Below, piece after piece: positions 16,341-24,916 of a stretch of 41,105 bases of DNA (position 1 is its first letter; every line of letters starts with the position of its first letter). The stretch lies in the NCBI GenBank assembly GCA_023415635.1, contig JAEZJV010000053.1:1-41105 (forward strand), in the 5' to 3' direction. Origin of the DNA: Bacillota bacterium. GTDB lineage: Bacteria; Bacillota; Clostridia; Lachnospirales; Lachnospiraceae. Under the pieces are notes generated by a model. It ran no database searches and had not been told where the DNA came from. It saw nothing but the letters and a program-made list of their open reading frames with translations. The position numbers and the translations under genes were made by a program.

Positions 16341-16363
16341 ATTGTATGTATAACAAATACAAT
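16341..16363. repeat. Inverted repeat upstream of the ACT-hom operon
   Basis: ATTGTAT (16341-16347) and ATACAAT (16357-16363) form a perfect 7-bp inverted pair (8 bp with flanking A/T), 54 bp upstream of the ACT gene's ATG. It has the form of an operator for a dimeric regulator. A possible minus-strand promoter (TTGCAA, 17 bp, TAGTAT) lies just upstream, at about 16384-16412. Confidence 0.4.
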
Positions 16364-16619
16364 TGTCTTTCTAAGAAAGATATACTACCATATAATTATT
16401 CATATTGCAAGAGCATTTTACCATGAATAAAAGAAATAATAAATCTTTGTAACTTATGCTTGAAACAGCAAGGATAATTATTTGCATTTTTGTATAAAAA
16501 TAAATCCGGTGATCTGGCTTGCTTTTCTCGTTCCCTTATGCCTATAATTTGATATGACAAGATCAGTTATAGTGATTAAGAATATCATTAGTTGTATTCA
16601 TAGGAGGGAAGGATAAGCC

Positions 16620-17318
16620 ATGAATATAGAGGAATTCAAAAAACTAAAGGAGCAGCTTGGATACACTGCGCAGATCAGCGGGAGGGAGGAATACTTTCGT
16701 TCCGTGGTATTGGTCCTTTTAATACCTCTTGATGGAGAGTATCACTTTGTATTTCAAAAACGGTGCAGGAATATCCGCCAGGGCGGCGAGCTATGCTTTC
16801 CCGGTGGTAGGATTGATGAGACGGATCGGACTCTGGAGCAGACTGCAATCAGAGAGACAGTGGAGGAGCTGGGCATCCCTCGGGAGAAGATAGAAATCAT
16901 CGGTAGACTTGATACCATCGTCGCTCCTATGGGTACGATTGTTGATGCCTTCGTTGGGATTGCGGATATCAGAAAGGAGGATATCGTTGCCAATCCTCTG
17001 GAGGTAGAAAGCATTCTTACCATTCCCGTCTCCTATTTTATGGAGCACGCACCCGAGCGGTACAGTGCCGAGGTCCATGTCAGTCCTACTCATATTGAGA
17101 AGGAGACCGGTGAGGAGATAATCCTGCTTCCTGCAGAGGAGCTGGGCCTGCCGGATACATATAAGAAGCCCTGGGGCGGCTTCAGATACAGTGTTCTGGT
17201 GTATAAGCTGCAGAATGAAATCCTATGGGGCTTTACAGCAAGAATGGTTGATGATTTCATCAATCGTATAAAGGAAAAGGCCCGTTTTGGAAGAGCTGGT
17301 GATAACACTACCGTCTGA
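16620..17318 (+). CDS. NUDIX hydrolase, CoA pyrophosphatase type
   Basis: NUDIX enzymes hydrolyse nucleoside diphosphates linked to another moiety. This 232-residue protein has a NuCoA-like run (VFQKRCRNIRQGGELCFPGG, about 44-63) that leads into the NUDIX helix with RETVEELG (R78-G85), the pattern of coenzyme A diphosphatases such as NUDT7/YeaB. Metal-binding E79, E82 and E83 are present. Likely role: cutting CoA or oxidised CoA to 3',5'-ADP and phosphopantetheine. The start has GGAGGGAAGGAT upstream. It is monocistronic and converges on the ABC ATPase, 20 bp away; only a short CAAGG-cgaa-CCTTG hairpin (17321-17334) lies between. Confidence 0.88.
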   Translation: MNIEEFKKLKEQLGYTAQISGREEYFRSVVLVLLIPLDGEYHFVFQKRCRNIRQGGELCFPGGRIDETDRTLEQTAIRETVEELGIPREKIEIIGRLDTIVAPMGTIVDAFVGIADIRKEDIVANPLEVESILTIPVSYFMEHAPERYSAEVHVSPTHIEKETGEEIILLPAEELGLPDTYKKPWGGFRYSVLVYKLQNEILWGFTARMVDDFINRIKEKARFGRAGDNTTV

Positions 17319-17338
17319 TCCAAGGCGAACCTTGCTTA

Positions 17339-18061
17339 TCATAATATCTTGGAAAGAAATTCCTGTAAACGGGGATGGGTAGGATGCTCAAAGAATTCCT
17401 CGGGGGTATTCTGCTCTACGATTACACCCTCGTCAATAAACAGAACGCGAGTAGCCACCTTCTTAGCGAAACTCATCTCATGAGTTACTACTACCATGGT
17501 CATGCCTTCTTCTGCCAGCTGTGTCATCAGATCAAGCACCTCACCCACCATCTCGGGATCGAGCGCAGAGGTCGGTTCATCAAAAAGCATGACGTCAGGG
17601 CTCATAGCCAAAGCACGTATGATTGCGATTCGCTGCTTCTGACCACCGGATAGTTGATTGGGATAAGCCTTAGCCTTCTCAGTCAGTCCGATTCGCTGAA
17701 GAAGCTCATAAGCCTTCTGTTCTGCCTGCTCCTTTTTCATCAGTCCTAGCTTAATCGGGGCAAGTGTAATATTCTCAAGGACAGACAGGTGTGGAAACAG
17801 ATTAAACTGTTGAAATACCATTCCCATCTTACAACGGATCTTATTAATGTCGGTATTCTTATCCGTGATATTCTCTCCCTCAAACCAGATCTCGCCTCCG
17901 GTAGGCTCCTCCAATAGGTTTAGGCACCTGAGGAAGGTTGATTTACCTGAGCCGGAAGGACCGATAACAACAACCTTTTCGCCCTTCTCGATTGTTTCAC
18001 TGATTCCGTTCAGCACTATATGTTCTCCGAAGGATTTTATTAGTTTCTTAGTGACGATCAC
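17339..18061 (-). CDS. Polar amino-acid ABC transporter ATP-binding protein
   Basis: A 240-residue cytoplasmic ATPase of the GlnQ/HisP group. Walker A is GPSGSGKS, the Q-loop VFQQFNLFPH, signature LSGGQKQR, Walker B VMLFDEPTSALDPE and the switch histidine VVTHEM, all intact. The GTG start at 18061 (MIVTKKLIKSFG) overlaps the permease stop by 14 bp with GGAGG about 10 nt upstream. It is the third gene of the binding protein-permease-ATPase set. Substrate is probably a polar amino acid such as glutamine, arginine or cystine, not decidable from sequence alone. Confidence 0.93.
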   Translation of the reverse strand: MIVTKKLIKSFGEHIVLNGISETIEKGEKVVVIGPSGSGKSTFLRCLNLLEEPTGGEIWFEGENITDKNTDINKIRCKMGMVFQQFNLFPHLSVLENITLAPIKLGLMKKEQAEQKAYELLQRIGLTEKAKAYPNQLSGGQKQRIAIIRALAMSPDVMLFDEPTSALDPEMVGEVLDLMTQLAEEGMTMVVVTHEMSFAKKVATRVLFIDEGVIVEQNTPEEFFEHPTHPRLQEFLSKIL

Positions 18062-18740
18062 CCTTTGACAGCCTCCTTTCAAATATGCCCAATAATTTTG
18101 TAAAGCCCATGACAATAATCAAATAGAATACTGCTGCAATCACAAGCGGCGGGAGAATATCCCAGGTTCTGGAACCGATATACTGTGCAACCTTGGTTAA
18201 GTCGTTAATAGCGATAACACTTGCAACAGAGGTCTCTTTGATCAATACGATAAATTCATTACCCAAAGCAGGCAAAATATTACGTATTGCCTGAGGAAGA
18301 ATAATAAGACGCATCGTCTGAAGGTAATTAAGACCCAGGGATCGCCCGGCTTCCAATTGACCGCGATCAATGGATTCGATTCCTGCACGGATAATTTCCG
18401 CCACATATGCGCCGGAATTGATCCCGAAGCATACCGCACCGACTACTAATTCGTTTGTATTTCTGGAGGTAAAAATCAGATTGTAGATGATCAGCAGCTG
18501 TACCATCAACGGAGTTCCACGAATGATATTAATATAAACATTACATATCGACACCAGCCATTTCATTTTTGCGTTTGTAGCTGTGACCTTCACAATCGCA
18601 ACTATAACACCGATTGCAATACCTATCAGAATTGCAAAAAATGAAATCAGTAAGGTTATTTTTAGACCCTGAAAATAAACGATATATCGTTTATCCGGAA
18701 CCCATGCATTATAAAAGGCTTCATACAAATTATTTAGCAA
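18048..18740 (-). CDS. Polar amino-acid ABC transporter permease
   Basis: A 230-residue inner-membrane protein of the HisMQ type with about five membrane segments. The cytoplasmic EAA loop (EAGRSLGLNYLQTMRLIILP) that contacts the ATPase is intact, and IRGTPLMVQLLIIY is the typical preceding segment. With only one permease gene it should act as a homodimer. It overlaps the ATPase gene by 14 bp and follows the solute-binding protein after 195 bp. Confidence 0.93.
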   Translation of the reverse strand: MLNNLYEAFYNAWVPDKRYIVYFQGLKITLLISFFAILIGIAIGVIVAIVKVTATNAKMKWLVSICNVYINIIRGTPLMVQLLIIYNLIFTSRNTNELVVGAVCFGINSGAYVAEIIRAGIESIDRGQLEAGRSLGLNYLQTMRLIILPQAIRNILPALGNEFIVLIKETSVASVIAINDLTKVAQYIGSRTWDILPPLVIAAVFYLIIVMGFTKLLGIFERRLSKGDRH

Positions 18741-18877
18741 CTTCTTACCTCCCGGGAGTTAGTTTCCCAATTCATTAATATAGTTTGAATTTGCTTATAG
18801 CGTAGGTGCACATCCAGTCTCGAAGGCTCACCTTCACAGTAAGAGCTTCACAGAATTTATTATTAGACAAAGAGAGA

Positions 18878-18900
18878 GGCTGTCAGTATAGATAACAGCC
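18878..18900 (-). other. Intergenic hairpin between binding-protein and permease genes
   Basis: GGCTGT (18878-18883) pairs with ACAGCC (18895-18900). On the minus strand it is followed by TCTCTCTTTGTC. It is a weak terminator-like or RNA-stabilising stem that could make the binding-protein message more abundant than the permease-ATPase message, as is common in such operons. Confidence 0.4.
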
Positions 18901-18935
18901 CCTTGTACTTACTTGAGAGAATTCATCCAGTCATA

Positions 18936-19679
18936 TTATTTGTTTGTATGATTAGCTGTAAATTCTTCAATCTTTCCATTATCCTTTAAATCCTTAATAA
19001 CAGAATTAATCTGATCCAATAATTCTTTATTTCCTTTTTTTACTGCGATTGCGTATTTGTCCTGGAACAGGGTTCCATCGAGGATGGAGAGCTCAGTATT
19101 TGCTTTCACCAATTCCTCTGCAGGATACTGATCCATAACAATGCAGTCAATCTTGCCATTCTTTAAGTCCTCGGCAGCCTGTGCGAACTTAGTATAACGC
19201 TTGATTTCTTTTGCAGAAATGTTAGCTTCCACATAGAAGTCAGCGATGTTGCCCTGCTGTACTCCGATAACTTTATCGGCAAGATCAGCATCCGTTGCTG
19301 CTGTTACGGCAGGTGCCGAATTGTTTACAACAACCACTTCCGTAGAGTTTACATAGTCATCGGAGAAATCCATCTTCTCCATACGTTCCTCACTGACAGA
19401 AACACCTGCGGCCACAAAGTCAACCTTGCCCTGCTGAACTGCTAATAATGCTCCGTCAAAATCCATGTTCTGGATCACTAATTTCTTACCCATTTTATCT
19501 GCGATTGCCTGGGCAATATCCATATCGATTCCGACTACCTTATCTCCTTCCATGTATTCATAAGGGGCGAACCCTGCTTCTGTACCGACAATCAAGGTAT
19601 CATTTTCCTTCTTACAGCCAGCCAGCAGAGTTACTGCTAAACCGACTACGATAAGCATACTAATAGCTTTCTTCTTCAT
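18936..19679 (-). CDS. Amino-acid ABC transporter substrate-binding lipoprotein
   Basis: A 247-residue extracellular lipoprotein. The signal peptide ends in lipobox LLAGC with the lipidated C22. The mature part is a type 3 (HisJ-like) binding fold: VGTEAGFAPYEY, VGIDMDIAQAIA, DFDGALLAVQQGKVDFVAAG (in part), MDFSDDY. Conserved aspartates that hold the alpha-amino group are present, pointing to a polar amino acid ligand. GGAGG lies upstream of the ATG. It is 31 bp after cheW and first in the importer set. Confidence 0.94.
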   Translation of the reverse strand: MKKKAISMLIVVGLAVTLLAGCKKENDTLIVGTEAGFAPYEYMEGDKVVGIDMDIAQAIADKMGKKLVIQNMDFDGALLAVQQGKVDFVAAGVSVSEERMEKMDFSDDYVNSTEVVVVNNSAPAVTAATDADLADKVIGVQQGNIADFYVEANISAKEIKRYTKFAQAAEDLKNGKIDCIVMDQYPAEELVKANTELSILDGTLFQDKYAIAVKKGNKELLDQINSVIKDLKDNGKIEEFTANHTNK

Positions 19680-19710
19680 TCACTTAGCCTCCAATGTTTT
19701 ATTTGTGCGA

Positions 19711-20169
19711 TTACTTTTTCACAACTGCTTTTATCTTACTTTGTTCTTCCTCCGACAATATCCCGTCATGATTAAGAATGATAACCAGCCGATCCCCAAT
19801 GTTAGTAAAGGACTTCAAATAGGTAGTATCCTTTCCCTGTACAATTGGAGGTACCTCAAATACCTGTCCTTCTTCGAACTGCACTATTTCTGACATCTTG
19901 TCAATCTCATAAGCTGTCAAAATTCCATTAGAGGTAGTAATAATGAAGCGGGTATCATCACTGGGTTCAATATCCTCCATGCCGAATTTTCTGCGTAAAC
20001 TATACACCGGAATAATGTCGCCTCTCAATTTAATAATGCCCTTGAGGTTCTTCGGAAAACTGGCCACCGGTTCAATAGACATGTATTTCTCTATAATATT
20101 GACTTCCATGATGTCCATTCCATACTCTTCTTCTCCTAGCATAAAAATTGCCTGCTTCGTATTTTGCAT
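19711..20169 (-). CDS. cheW: CheW-like chemotaxis coupling protein
   Basis: CheW bridges chemoreceptors and the CheA kinase. This 152-residue protein is a single CheW domain: FMLGEEEYGMDIMEVNIIEK at the start, LKGIIKLRGDIIPVYSLRRK in the core (the NLRG-type loop as KLRG) and a GDRLVIILN strand near the end. No other chemotaxis gene is nearby; it sits 27 bp after prfB and 31 bp before an amino-acid importer, so it is a stand-alone CheW (compare CheV or accessory CheW copies). AGGAGGGG precedes the ATG. Confidence 0.92.
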   Translation of the reverse strand: MQNTKQAIFMLGEEEYGMDIMEVNIIEKYMSIEPVASFPKNLKGIIKLRGDIIPVYSLRRKFGMEDIEPSDDTRFIITTSNGILTAYEIDKMSEIVQFEEGQVFEVPPIVQGKDTTYLKSFTNIGDRLVIILNHDGILSEEEQSKIKAVVKK

Positions 20170-20196
20170 AGGTACCCCTCCTTTAGGAATCTCAAG

Positions 20197-21307
20197 TTAA
20201 CTGTTTTGTGCATTCCATTTTAAGTAAGCATTAATAAACGGATCCAGATTACCATCCAGTACACTGATGGCATTCCCTACTTCTTCATTGGTACGGTGAT
20301 CCTTGACTAAAGTATATGGCTGCATAACATAAGATCTGATCTGACTACCCCAGGCAATATCCTTTACTTCACCACGGATACCCGATATCTTCTCCATATT
20401 CTCCTGCTGTTTTAACAGATAAAGCTTTGCCTTCAGCATCTTCATGGCTTTATCCTTATTTTGTAGCTGCGATCGCTCGTTTTGACACTGTACAACGATA
20501 TTGGTCGGGATGTGAGTAATTCGGATCGCTGAGGAGGTCTTATTGACATGCTGCCCGCCGGCTCCGCTGGAGCGGTAGGTGTCAATCCTCAAATCCTCTT
20601 CATTAATTTCTATACCGGTGTCCTCTTCGATATCCGGCATGACATCACAGGATACGAATGAGGTCTGTCTTTTTCCGGCTGCATTAAATGGAGAAATGCG
20701 GACTAAACGGTGCACTCCGCGCTCGGATTTCAAATATCCATAAGCATTCTCGCCATTAATCTGTAAGGTAACGGATTTCAAGCCGGCTTCTTCACCCTCT
20801 AAAAAGTCAAGCATCTCCGTTGTAAAGCCGCGCTTATCAGCCCAACGCTGATACATACGGCAGAGCATACTGGCCCAGTCGCAGCTTTCCGTACCACCTG
20901 CACCGGCATGCAGAGTCAGTATGGCATTATATTTATCATACTCACCGGATAATAAGGTACGAAGCTTAAGTTCATCAAGATCCTTTATGAATAAGTCTAA
21001 CGCTTCCTCAATCTCTGGGAACAGACTGTCATCATTTTCTTCATATCCCATCTGGATTAGAGTCTGAACATCCTCGTATCTCGTCTTAAGATGCCTGTAA
21101 TCCTCAATGGTATCCTTCAAATTCTTCAATTCCTTCATGTACTCCTGTGCCTTATCGCTATTATCCCAAAAGCCAGGCTCTTCCATGGTTTGTTCAATTT
21201 CTCTGACCCTTAGACTCTTCTTGTCGAGGTCAAAGTGAATCCCCCACTTCGATTAATGGTCTGTCATAGGTACTTAATGTATATTTATACTGGTCTAACT
21301 CTACCAC
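20197..21307 (-). CDS. prfB: Peptide chain release factor 2 (programmed +1 frameshift)
   Basis: RF2 ends translation at UGA and UAA. The gene is in two frames: a 25-codon first part from GTG at 21307 (MVELDQYKYTL...) reads to CTT at 21233-21235 and an in-frame TGA at 21230-21232. Skipping one T continues as DLDKKSLRVREIE through to the stop at 20197, giving about 369 residues. The site CTT-TGA-C preceded by GGGGG is the classical autoregulatory RF2 shift site. The catalytic GGQ (SGAGGQHVNKTSSA) is present. The stop-codon motif of RF2 (SPF, in VRISPFNAAGKRQ) is intact. It is followed by cheW after 27 bp. Confidence 0.95.
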
Positions 21308-21326
21308 AAAATCACCTCTTTACTGT

Positions 21327-21355
21327 ATTATATATTACTATTTTTAAAATCACAA
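21327..21355 (-). promoter_or_regulatory. Possible promoter of prfB
   Basis: Minus strand: -35 TTGTGA (21350-21355), 17-bp spacer, -10 TATAAT (21327-21332). The resulting leader would barely include the AGAGGTGA ribosome site, which makes this uncertain; read-through from secA is also possible because no hairpin terminator separates the genes. Confidence 0.42.
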
Positions 21356-21397
21356 TACATATTTACTCATAATTATTCTCTTTTTATTAATTCATTT

Positions 21398-23971
21398 TTA
21401 TATATTTTTACCACAACAATGCTTATACTTTCTTCCGCTACCGCAAGGACAGGGATCATTGGGCTGTACCTTCTTGGCAGTACGCTTAATAGGCGCATTG
21501 GCTATACTGTCGTCACGGTTGGTACCTGTAACCTTTGCCACCTGCTCACGCTCTACCTTCTGCTCGATACGAACATGCAGAAGTGCTTTGACGGTATCCT
21601 CACGGATTGCTTCAATCATCTCATCGAACATTTCAAAGCCCTGGAATTTATACTCCACAACCGGCTGTCTCTGACCATATGCCTGCAAACCGATACCCTG
21701 ACGCAGCTGATCCATATCATCGATATGATCCATCCACTTGTGATCAATTACCTTTAGTAGGATAACTCGCTCAATCTCTCTGATCTGCTCGGTCTCAGGG
21801 AATTCGGATTCCTTAGCTTCATAAAGCTTCACAGCCTCTTCCTTCAGCTGCTGAAGAAGATCATTCTTCTTCATACCTCTTAATTGATCCTCAGAATATT
21901 CAATTCTAGGCAGAGGGATAATCGGCAGCAGCATATCACCCAGTTCATTTAAATCCCATTCCATAGGATTCTGGTCGTCACTGATACAACTGTTGACACA
22001 GCCTTCGACTGTTTCAATTATCATATGATAGATGGTATCACGCATGCTCTCCCCGTCAAGAACCCGTCTCCGCTCTGCGTAAATAATTTCCCTCTGTTCA
22101 TTATTAACCTGGTCATATTCCAGCAAATTCTTTCTGATGCCATAATTATTATTCTCAATTCTCTTCTGAGCACGCTCGATGGCATTGGAAAGCATTTTAT
22201 GCTGTATTTGCTCACCCTCAGGCAAACCAAGGCCGCTAAAGATTGACATCAGACGCTCTGAACCAAAGAGTCGCATCAGATCGTCTTCCAGGGAAATATA
22301 AAATTTGGATTCACCGGGGTCACCCTGACGTCCTGCTCTACCGCGCAACTGATTGTCAATACGTCTTGCTTCATGTCTCTCTGTACCGATAATCTTTAAG
22401 CCACCGGCTTCCACTACACCCTCTCCAAGCTTAATATCGGTACCTCTACCCGCCATATTTGTTGCAATTGTCACAGCTCCCAGCTGTCCTGCCTCTGCTA
22501 CAATTTCCGCTTCTAATTCATGGAACTTGGCATTCAACACCTTATGCTGAATATTATACTTCTTTAGAATTGCGCTGATTTCCTCGGAAGCTTCAATCGT
22601 AATCGTACCAACCAAAACGGGCTGTCCCTTCTGATGGGATTCAATGATCTCTTTAATAATTGCACTCAGCTTTTCTTTTCTGGTTTTATATACAGAATCC
22701 TGGTGATCAATACGTCTTACCGGAAGGTTAGTCGGAACCTCTATTACATCCATACCGTAAATTTCACGGAATTCCTTCTCCTCGGTCAGAGCAGTACCTG
22801 TCATACCGGATTTCTTATGATATTTATTGAAGAAGTTCTGGAAGGTTATCGTCGCAAGAGTCTTGCTCTCTCTCTTCACCTTTACATTTTCCTTAGCTTC
22901 AATCGCTTGATGGAGACCGTCACTATAACGCCTTCCAGGCATAATGCGCCCAGTAAATTCGTCAACGATCAGAACCTCGTCCTCCTTCACCACATAATCC
23001 TTATCACGGAACATCAGGTTATGGGCACGTAATGCAAGAATAATATTATGCTGTATCTCGAGATTCTCAGGATCAGCCAGATTCTCTAAGTTGAAGAAAC
23101 GCTCTACCTTCTTTACACCATCATCAGTAAGATGAACATTTTTGTCCTTCTCATTTACGATGAAATCTCCTGTCTCTTCAATCTCCTCCTTCATTAATGC
23201 TGCCATCTTGGTAAGCTCTGCACTTTCCTTACCCCTTACCATCTGCCTTGCAAGGATGTCGCATACACGGTAGAGCTCAGTGGATTTACCGCTCTGACCG
23301 GAAATAATCAACGGTGTTCTTGCTTCGTCGATTAAGACAGAGTCAACCTCATCAATGATTGCATAATGAAGGTCTCTCTGTACCAATTGCTCCTTATAGA
23401 TAACCATGTTATCTCTTAAATAATCGAAGCCCAGCTCATTGTTGGTGGCATAGGTGATATCACAGGCATAAGCGGCACGACGTTCTTCCTTCTCCATGCT
23501 GTTTAATATCACCCCGACCTTCAGTCCGAGGAATTCATGAATTTGCCCCATCCATTCGGAGTCACGTTTAGCCAGGTAATCATTTACTGTAACGATATGA
23601 ACACCTTTACCTTCTAATGCATTAAGATAAGCCGGAAGAGTCGATGTCAGTGTCTTACCTTCACCGGTTCGCATCTCAGTAATTCTTCCCTGATGTAAGA
23701 TAACACCACCAATCAACTGTACACGGAAATGTCTCTGGCCGATTGCTCTTTTCGCCGCTTCCCTTACAGTTGCATATGCTTCTACCAGTATATCATCCAG
23801 GGTTTCCCCGTTCTTCAGTCTATTCCTGTATTCGGTGGTCTTCGCTCTGAGCTCCTCATCAGTCAGCTTAACGAATTCCGGTTCCAAAGCTTCTATCTTA
23901 TCTACGATTGGTAATACTCGTCTTACTTCGCGCTCACTGTGAGTGCCGAATACCTTTTCTATAATTCCCAT
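21398..23971 (-). CDS. secA: Preprotein translocase ATPase SecA
   Basis: SecA drives export of unfolded proteins through SecYEG. The 857-residue protein has Walker A MRTGEGKT, Walker B VIDEVDSVLIDEART, the preprotein-binding and helical wing regions, GRGTDIKLGEG and GRAGRQGDPGES motifs of the second nucleotide-binding half, and the C-terminal zinc tail CPCGSGRKYKHCC, which binds SecB or ribosomes. The ATG at 23971 (MGIIEKVFG) is preferred over an ATG at 23998 because AGGAG lies about 10 nt before it and family members start there. Its promoter is at 24026-24054. Confidence 0.96.
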   Translation of the reverse strand: MGIIEKVFGTHSEREVRRVLPIVDKIEALEPEFVKLTDEELRAKTTEYRNRLKNGETLDDILVEAYATVREAAKRAIGQRHFRVQLIGGVILHQGRITEMRTGEGKTLTSTLPAYLNALEGKGVHIVTVNDYLAKRDSEWMGQIHEFLGLKVGVILNSMEKEERRAAYACDITYATNNELGFDYLRDNMVIYKEQLVQRDLHYAIIDEVDSVLIDEARTPLIISGQSGKSTELYRVCDILARQMVRGKESAELTKMAALMKEEIEETGDFIVNEKDKNVHLTDDGVKKVERFFNLENLADPENLEIQHNIILALRAHNLMFRDKDYVVKEDEVLIVDEFTGRIMPGRRYSDGLHQAIEAKENVKVKRESKTLATITFQNFFNKYHKKSGMTGTALTEEKEFREIYGMDVIEVPTNLPVRRIDHQDSVYKTRKEKLSAIIKEIIESHQKGQPVLVGTITIEASEEISAILKKYNIQHKVLNAKFHELEAEIVAEAGQLGAVTIATNMAGRGTDIKLGEGVVEAGGLKIIGTERHEARRIDNQLRGRAGRQGDPGESKFYISLEDDLMRLFGSERLMSIFSGLGLPEGEQIQHKMLSNAIERAQKRIENNNYGIRKNLLEYDQVNNEQREIIYAERRRVLDGESMRDTIYHMIIETVEGCVNSCISDDQNPMEWDLNELGDMLLPIIPLPRIEYSEDQLRGMKKNDLLQQLKEEAVKLYEAKESEFPETEQIREIERVILLKVIDHKWMDHIDDMDQLRQGIGLQAYGQRQPVVEYKFQGFEMFDEMIEAIREDTVKALLHVRIEQKVEREQVAKVTGTNRDDSIANAPIKRTAKKVQPNDPCPCGSGRKYKHCCGKNI

Positions 23972-24025
23972 TCTATGTTCACTCCTGTACTGATCCATAT
24001 TTAATCCAAAAATCGTTCAACTAAT

Positions 24026-24054
24026 ATTGTAACATTTACCTTCCTACTATTCAA
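24026..24054 (-). promoter_or_regulatory. Promoter of secA
   Basis: Minus strand: -35 TTGAAT (24049-24054), 17-bp spacer, -10 TACAAT (24026-24031). It lies between the first hairpin repeat (24091-24158) and the secA start, so secA has its own start site despite the terminators upstream. Confidence 0.65.
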
Positions 24055-24090
24055 CCTAATTTTATCGGTTCCCCATAAATTGTAAGTTGC

Positions 24091-24158
24091 TCGCTTTTCG
24101 CTACGCTTTCCCATAAAAAAGACACCCGCTCCTCGTGCTTGCACGAAGCGGGTGTTCT
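24091..24158. repeat. 68-bp hairpin repeat, copy 1
   Basis: Identical base for base to 24211-24278. It contains a pyrimidine-rich lead (TCGCTTTTCGCTACGCTTTC), AAAAAAG, and a strong stem ACACCCGC...GCGGGTGT with inner TCGTGC/GCACGA. On the minus strand the stem is followed by TTTTTT, so the copy can act as a second terminator behind hpf. Confidence 0.85.
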
Positions 24159-24175
24159 ATAGTATTGTCTAATAT

Positions 24176-24304
24176 CGTTTAAACGGATTTCGCTCATGGG
24201 CTTTGCCCATTCGCTTTTCGCTACGCTTTCCCATAAAAAAGACACCCGCTCCTCGTGCTTGCACGAAGCGGGTGTTCTTTTTTATGGGTTAATCCGTTTA
24301 AACG
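24176..24304. repeat. Element bounded by a perfect 14-bp inverted repeat, enclosing hairpin repeat copy 2
   Basis: CGTTTAAACGGATT (24176-24189) is inverted exactly as AATCCGTTTAAACG (24291-24304). Between them are an ATGGGC-TTT-GCCCAT hairpin (24196-24210) and the second 68-bp copy (24211-24278). The form recalls a small nested palindromic element; no transposase or clear target duplication is seen. Confidence 0.7.
24231..24287. terminator. Bidirectional terminator after hpf (hairpin repeat copy 2)
   Basis: The stem ACACCCGC/GCGGGTGT (24242-24249, 24268-24275) with inner TCGTGC/GCACGA is flanked by AAAAAAG on one side and TTCTTTTTT on the other, and the flanks CCCAT/ATGGG extend the symmetry. 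Minus-strand transcripts from hpf meet T6 directly after the stem. Confidence 0.8.
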
Positions 24305-24832
24305 TTAATATTCTGGTTCGATCAGCCCGTAGGTGTTGCCCTTACGTTTGTAAACCACGTTTACTTCATCGGTCTGAGCGTTGCGGAATACGTAGAAATT
24401 ATGTCCTAAGAGTTCCATCTGAACACAAGCTTCTTCTGCGTCCATCGGTTTGATTGCAAATCTCTTAGTCTTAACGATCTTAATCGTATCATCTTCGTAA
24501 TAATCATCTTCCATAAAGGTCTGATTGAAGTTAGAGGATGCCTGCTTATGATCTATTAATTTATTCTTGTATTTCCGTAACTGACGTTCAATAATTTCTT
24601 CTACAAGGTCGATAGAAACATACATATCATTACTAACCTGCTCTGCACGGATAATATTGCCCTTTACCGGAATAGTCACTTCGATTTTCTGTCTTTCTTT
24701 TTCTACGCTGAGTGTTACATGAATTTCTGTATCAGGAGTGAAGTATCTCTCGAGTTTACCTATCTTTTCATATACAGCCGTTTTTAAGCCCTCAGTTACA
24801 TCGATATTTTTACCGCTAATAATATAACGCAT
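24305..24832 (-). CDS. hpf: Long-form ribosome hibernation promoting factor
   Basis: Long HPF pairs 70S ribosomes into inactive 100S dimers in stationary phase. The 175-residue protein has the N-terminal YfiA-like domain (1-95, IISGKNIDVTEGLKTAVYEK at the start) and the C-terminal dimerisation domain (about 118-175, VKTKRFAIKPMDAEEACVQM then LGHNFYVFRNAQTDEVNVVY), joined by an acidic linker with EDDYYEDD. The ATG at 24832 has AAAGGAG 9 nt upstream. It is a single gene with its own promoter (24888-24916) and terminators behind it. Confidence 0.95.
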   Translation of the reverse strand: MRYIISGKNIDVTEGLKTAVYEKIGKLERYFTPDTEIHVTLSVEKERQKIEVTIPVKGNIIRAEQVSNDMYVSIDLVEEIIERQLRKYKNKLIDHKQASSNFNQTFMEDDYYEDDTIKIVKTKRFAIKPMDAEEACVQMELLGHNFYVFRNAQTDEVNVVYKRKGNTYGLIEPEY

Positions 24833-24887
24833 AATGCCCAACTCCTTTTTACTTTCTTGTTAGCATTAACACTTCTATGCTGACTTT

Positions 24888-24916
24888 ATTATATCATACG
24901 GCATAAGAAGTGACAA
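24888..24916 (-). promoter_or_regulatory. Promoter of hpf
   Basis: Minus strand: -35 TTGTCA (24911-24916), 17-bp spacer, perfect -10 TATAAT (24888-24893). The leader to the ATG is about 50 nt. Confidence 0.72.

Noticed and set aside
21187..21307. Frameshift mutation (pseudogene) in prfB
   Set aside because: The shift site has the exact CTT-TGA-C and upstream purine run of programmed RF2 frameshifting, and both frames match RF2.
24051..24245. Minus-strand ORF across the hairpin repeats
   Set aside because: It is made mostly of the repeated hairpin block, has internal repeated peptide and no ribosome site; it is a by-product of the repeats.
24091..24278. CRISPR array or insertion sequence
   Set aside because: Only two copies of a 68-bp hairpin, no array of regular spacers, no cas genes and no transposase.
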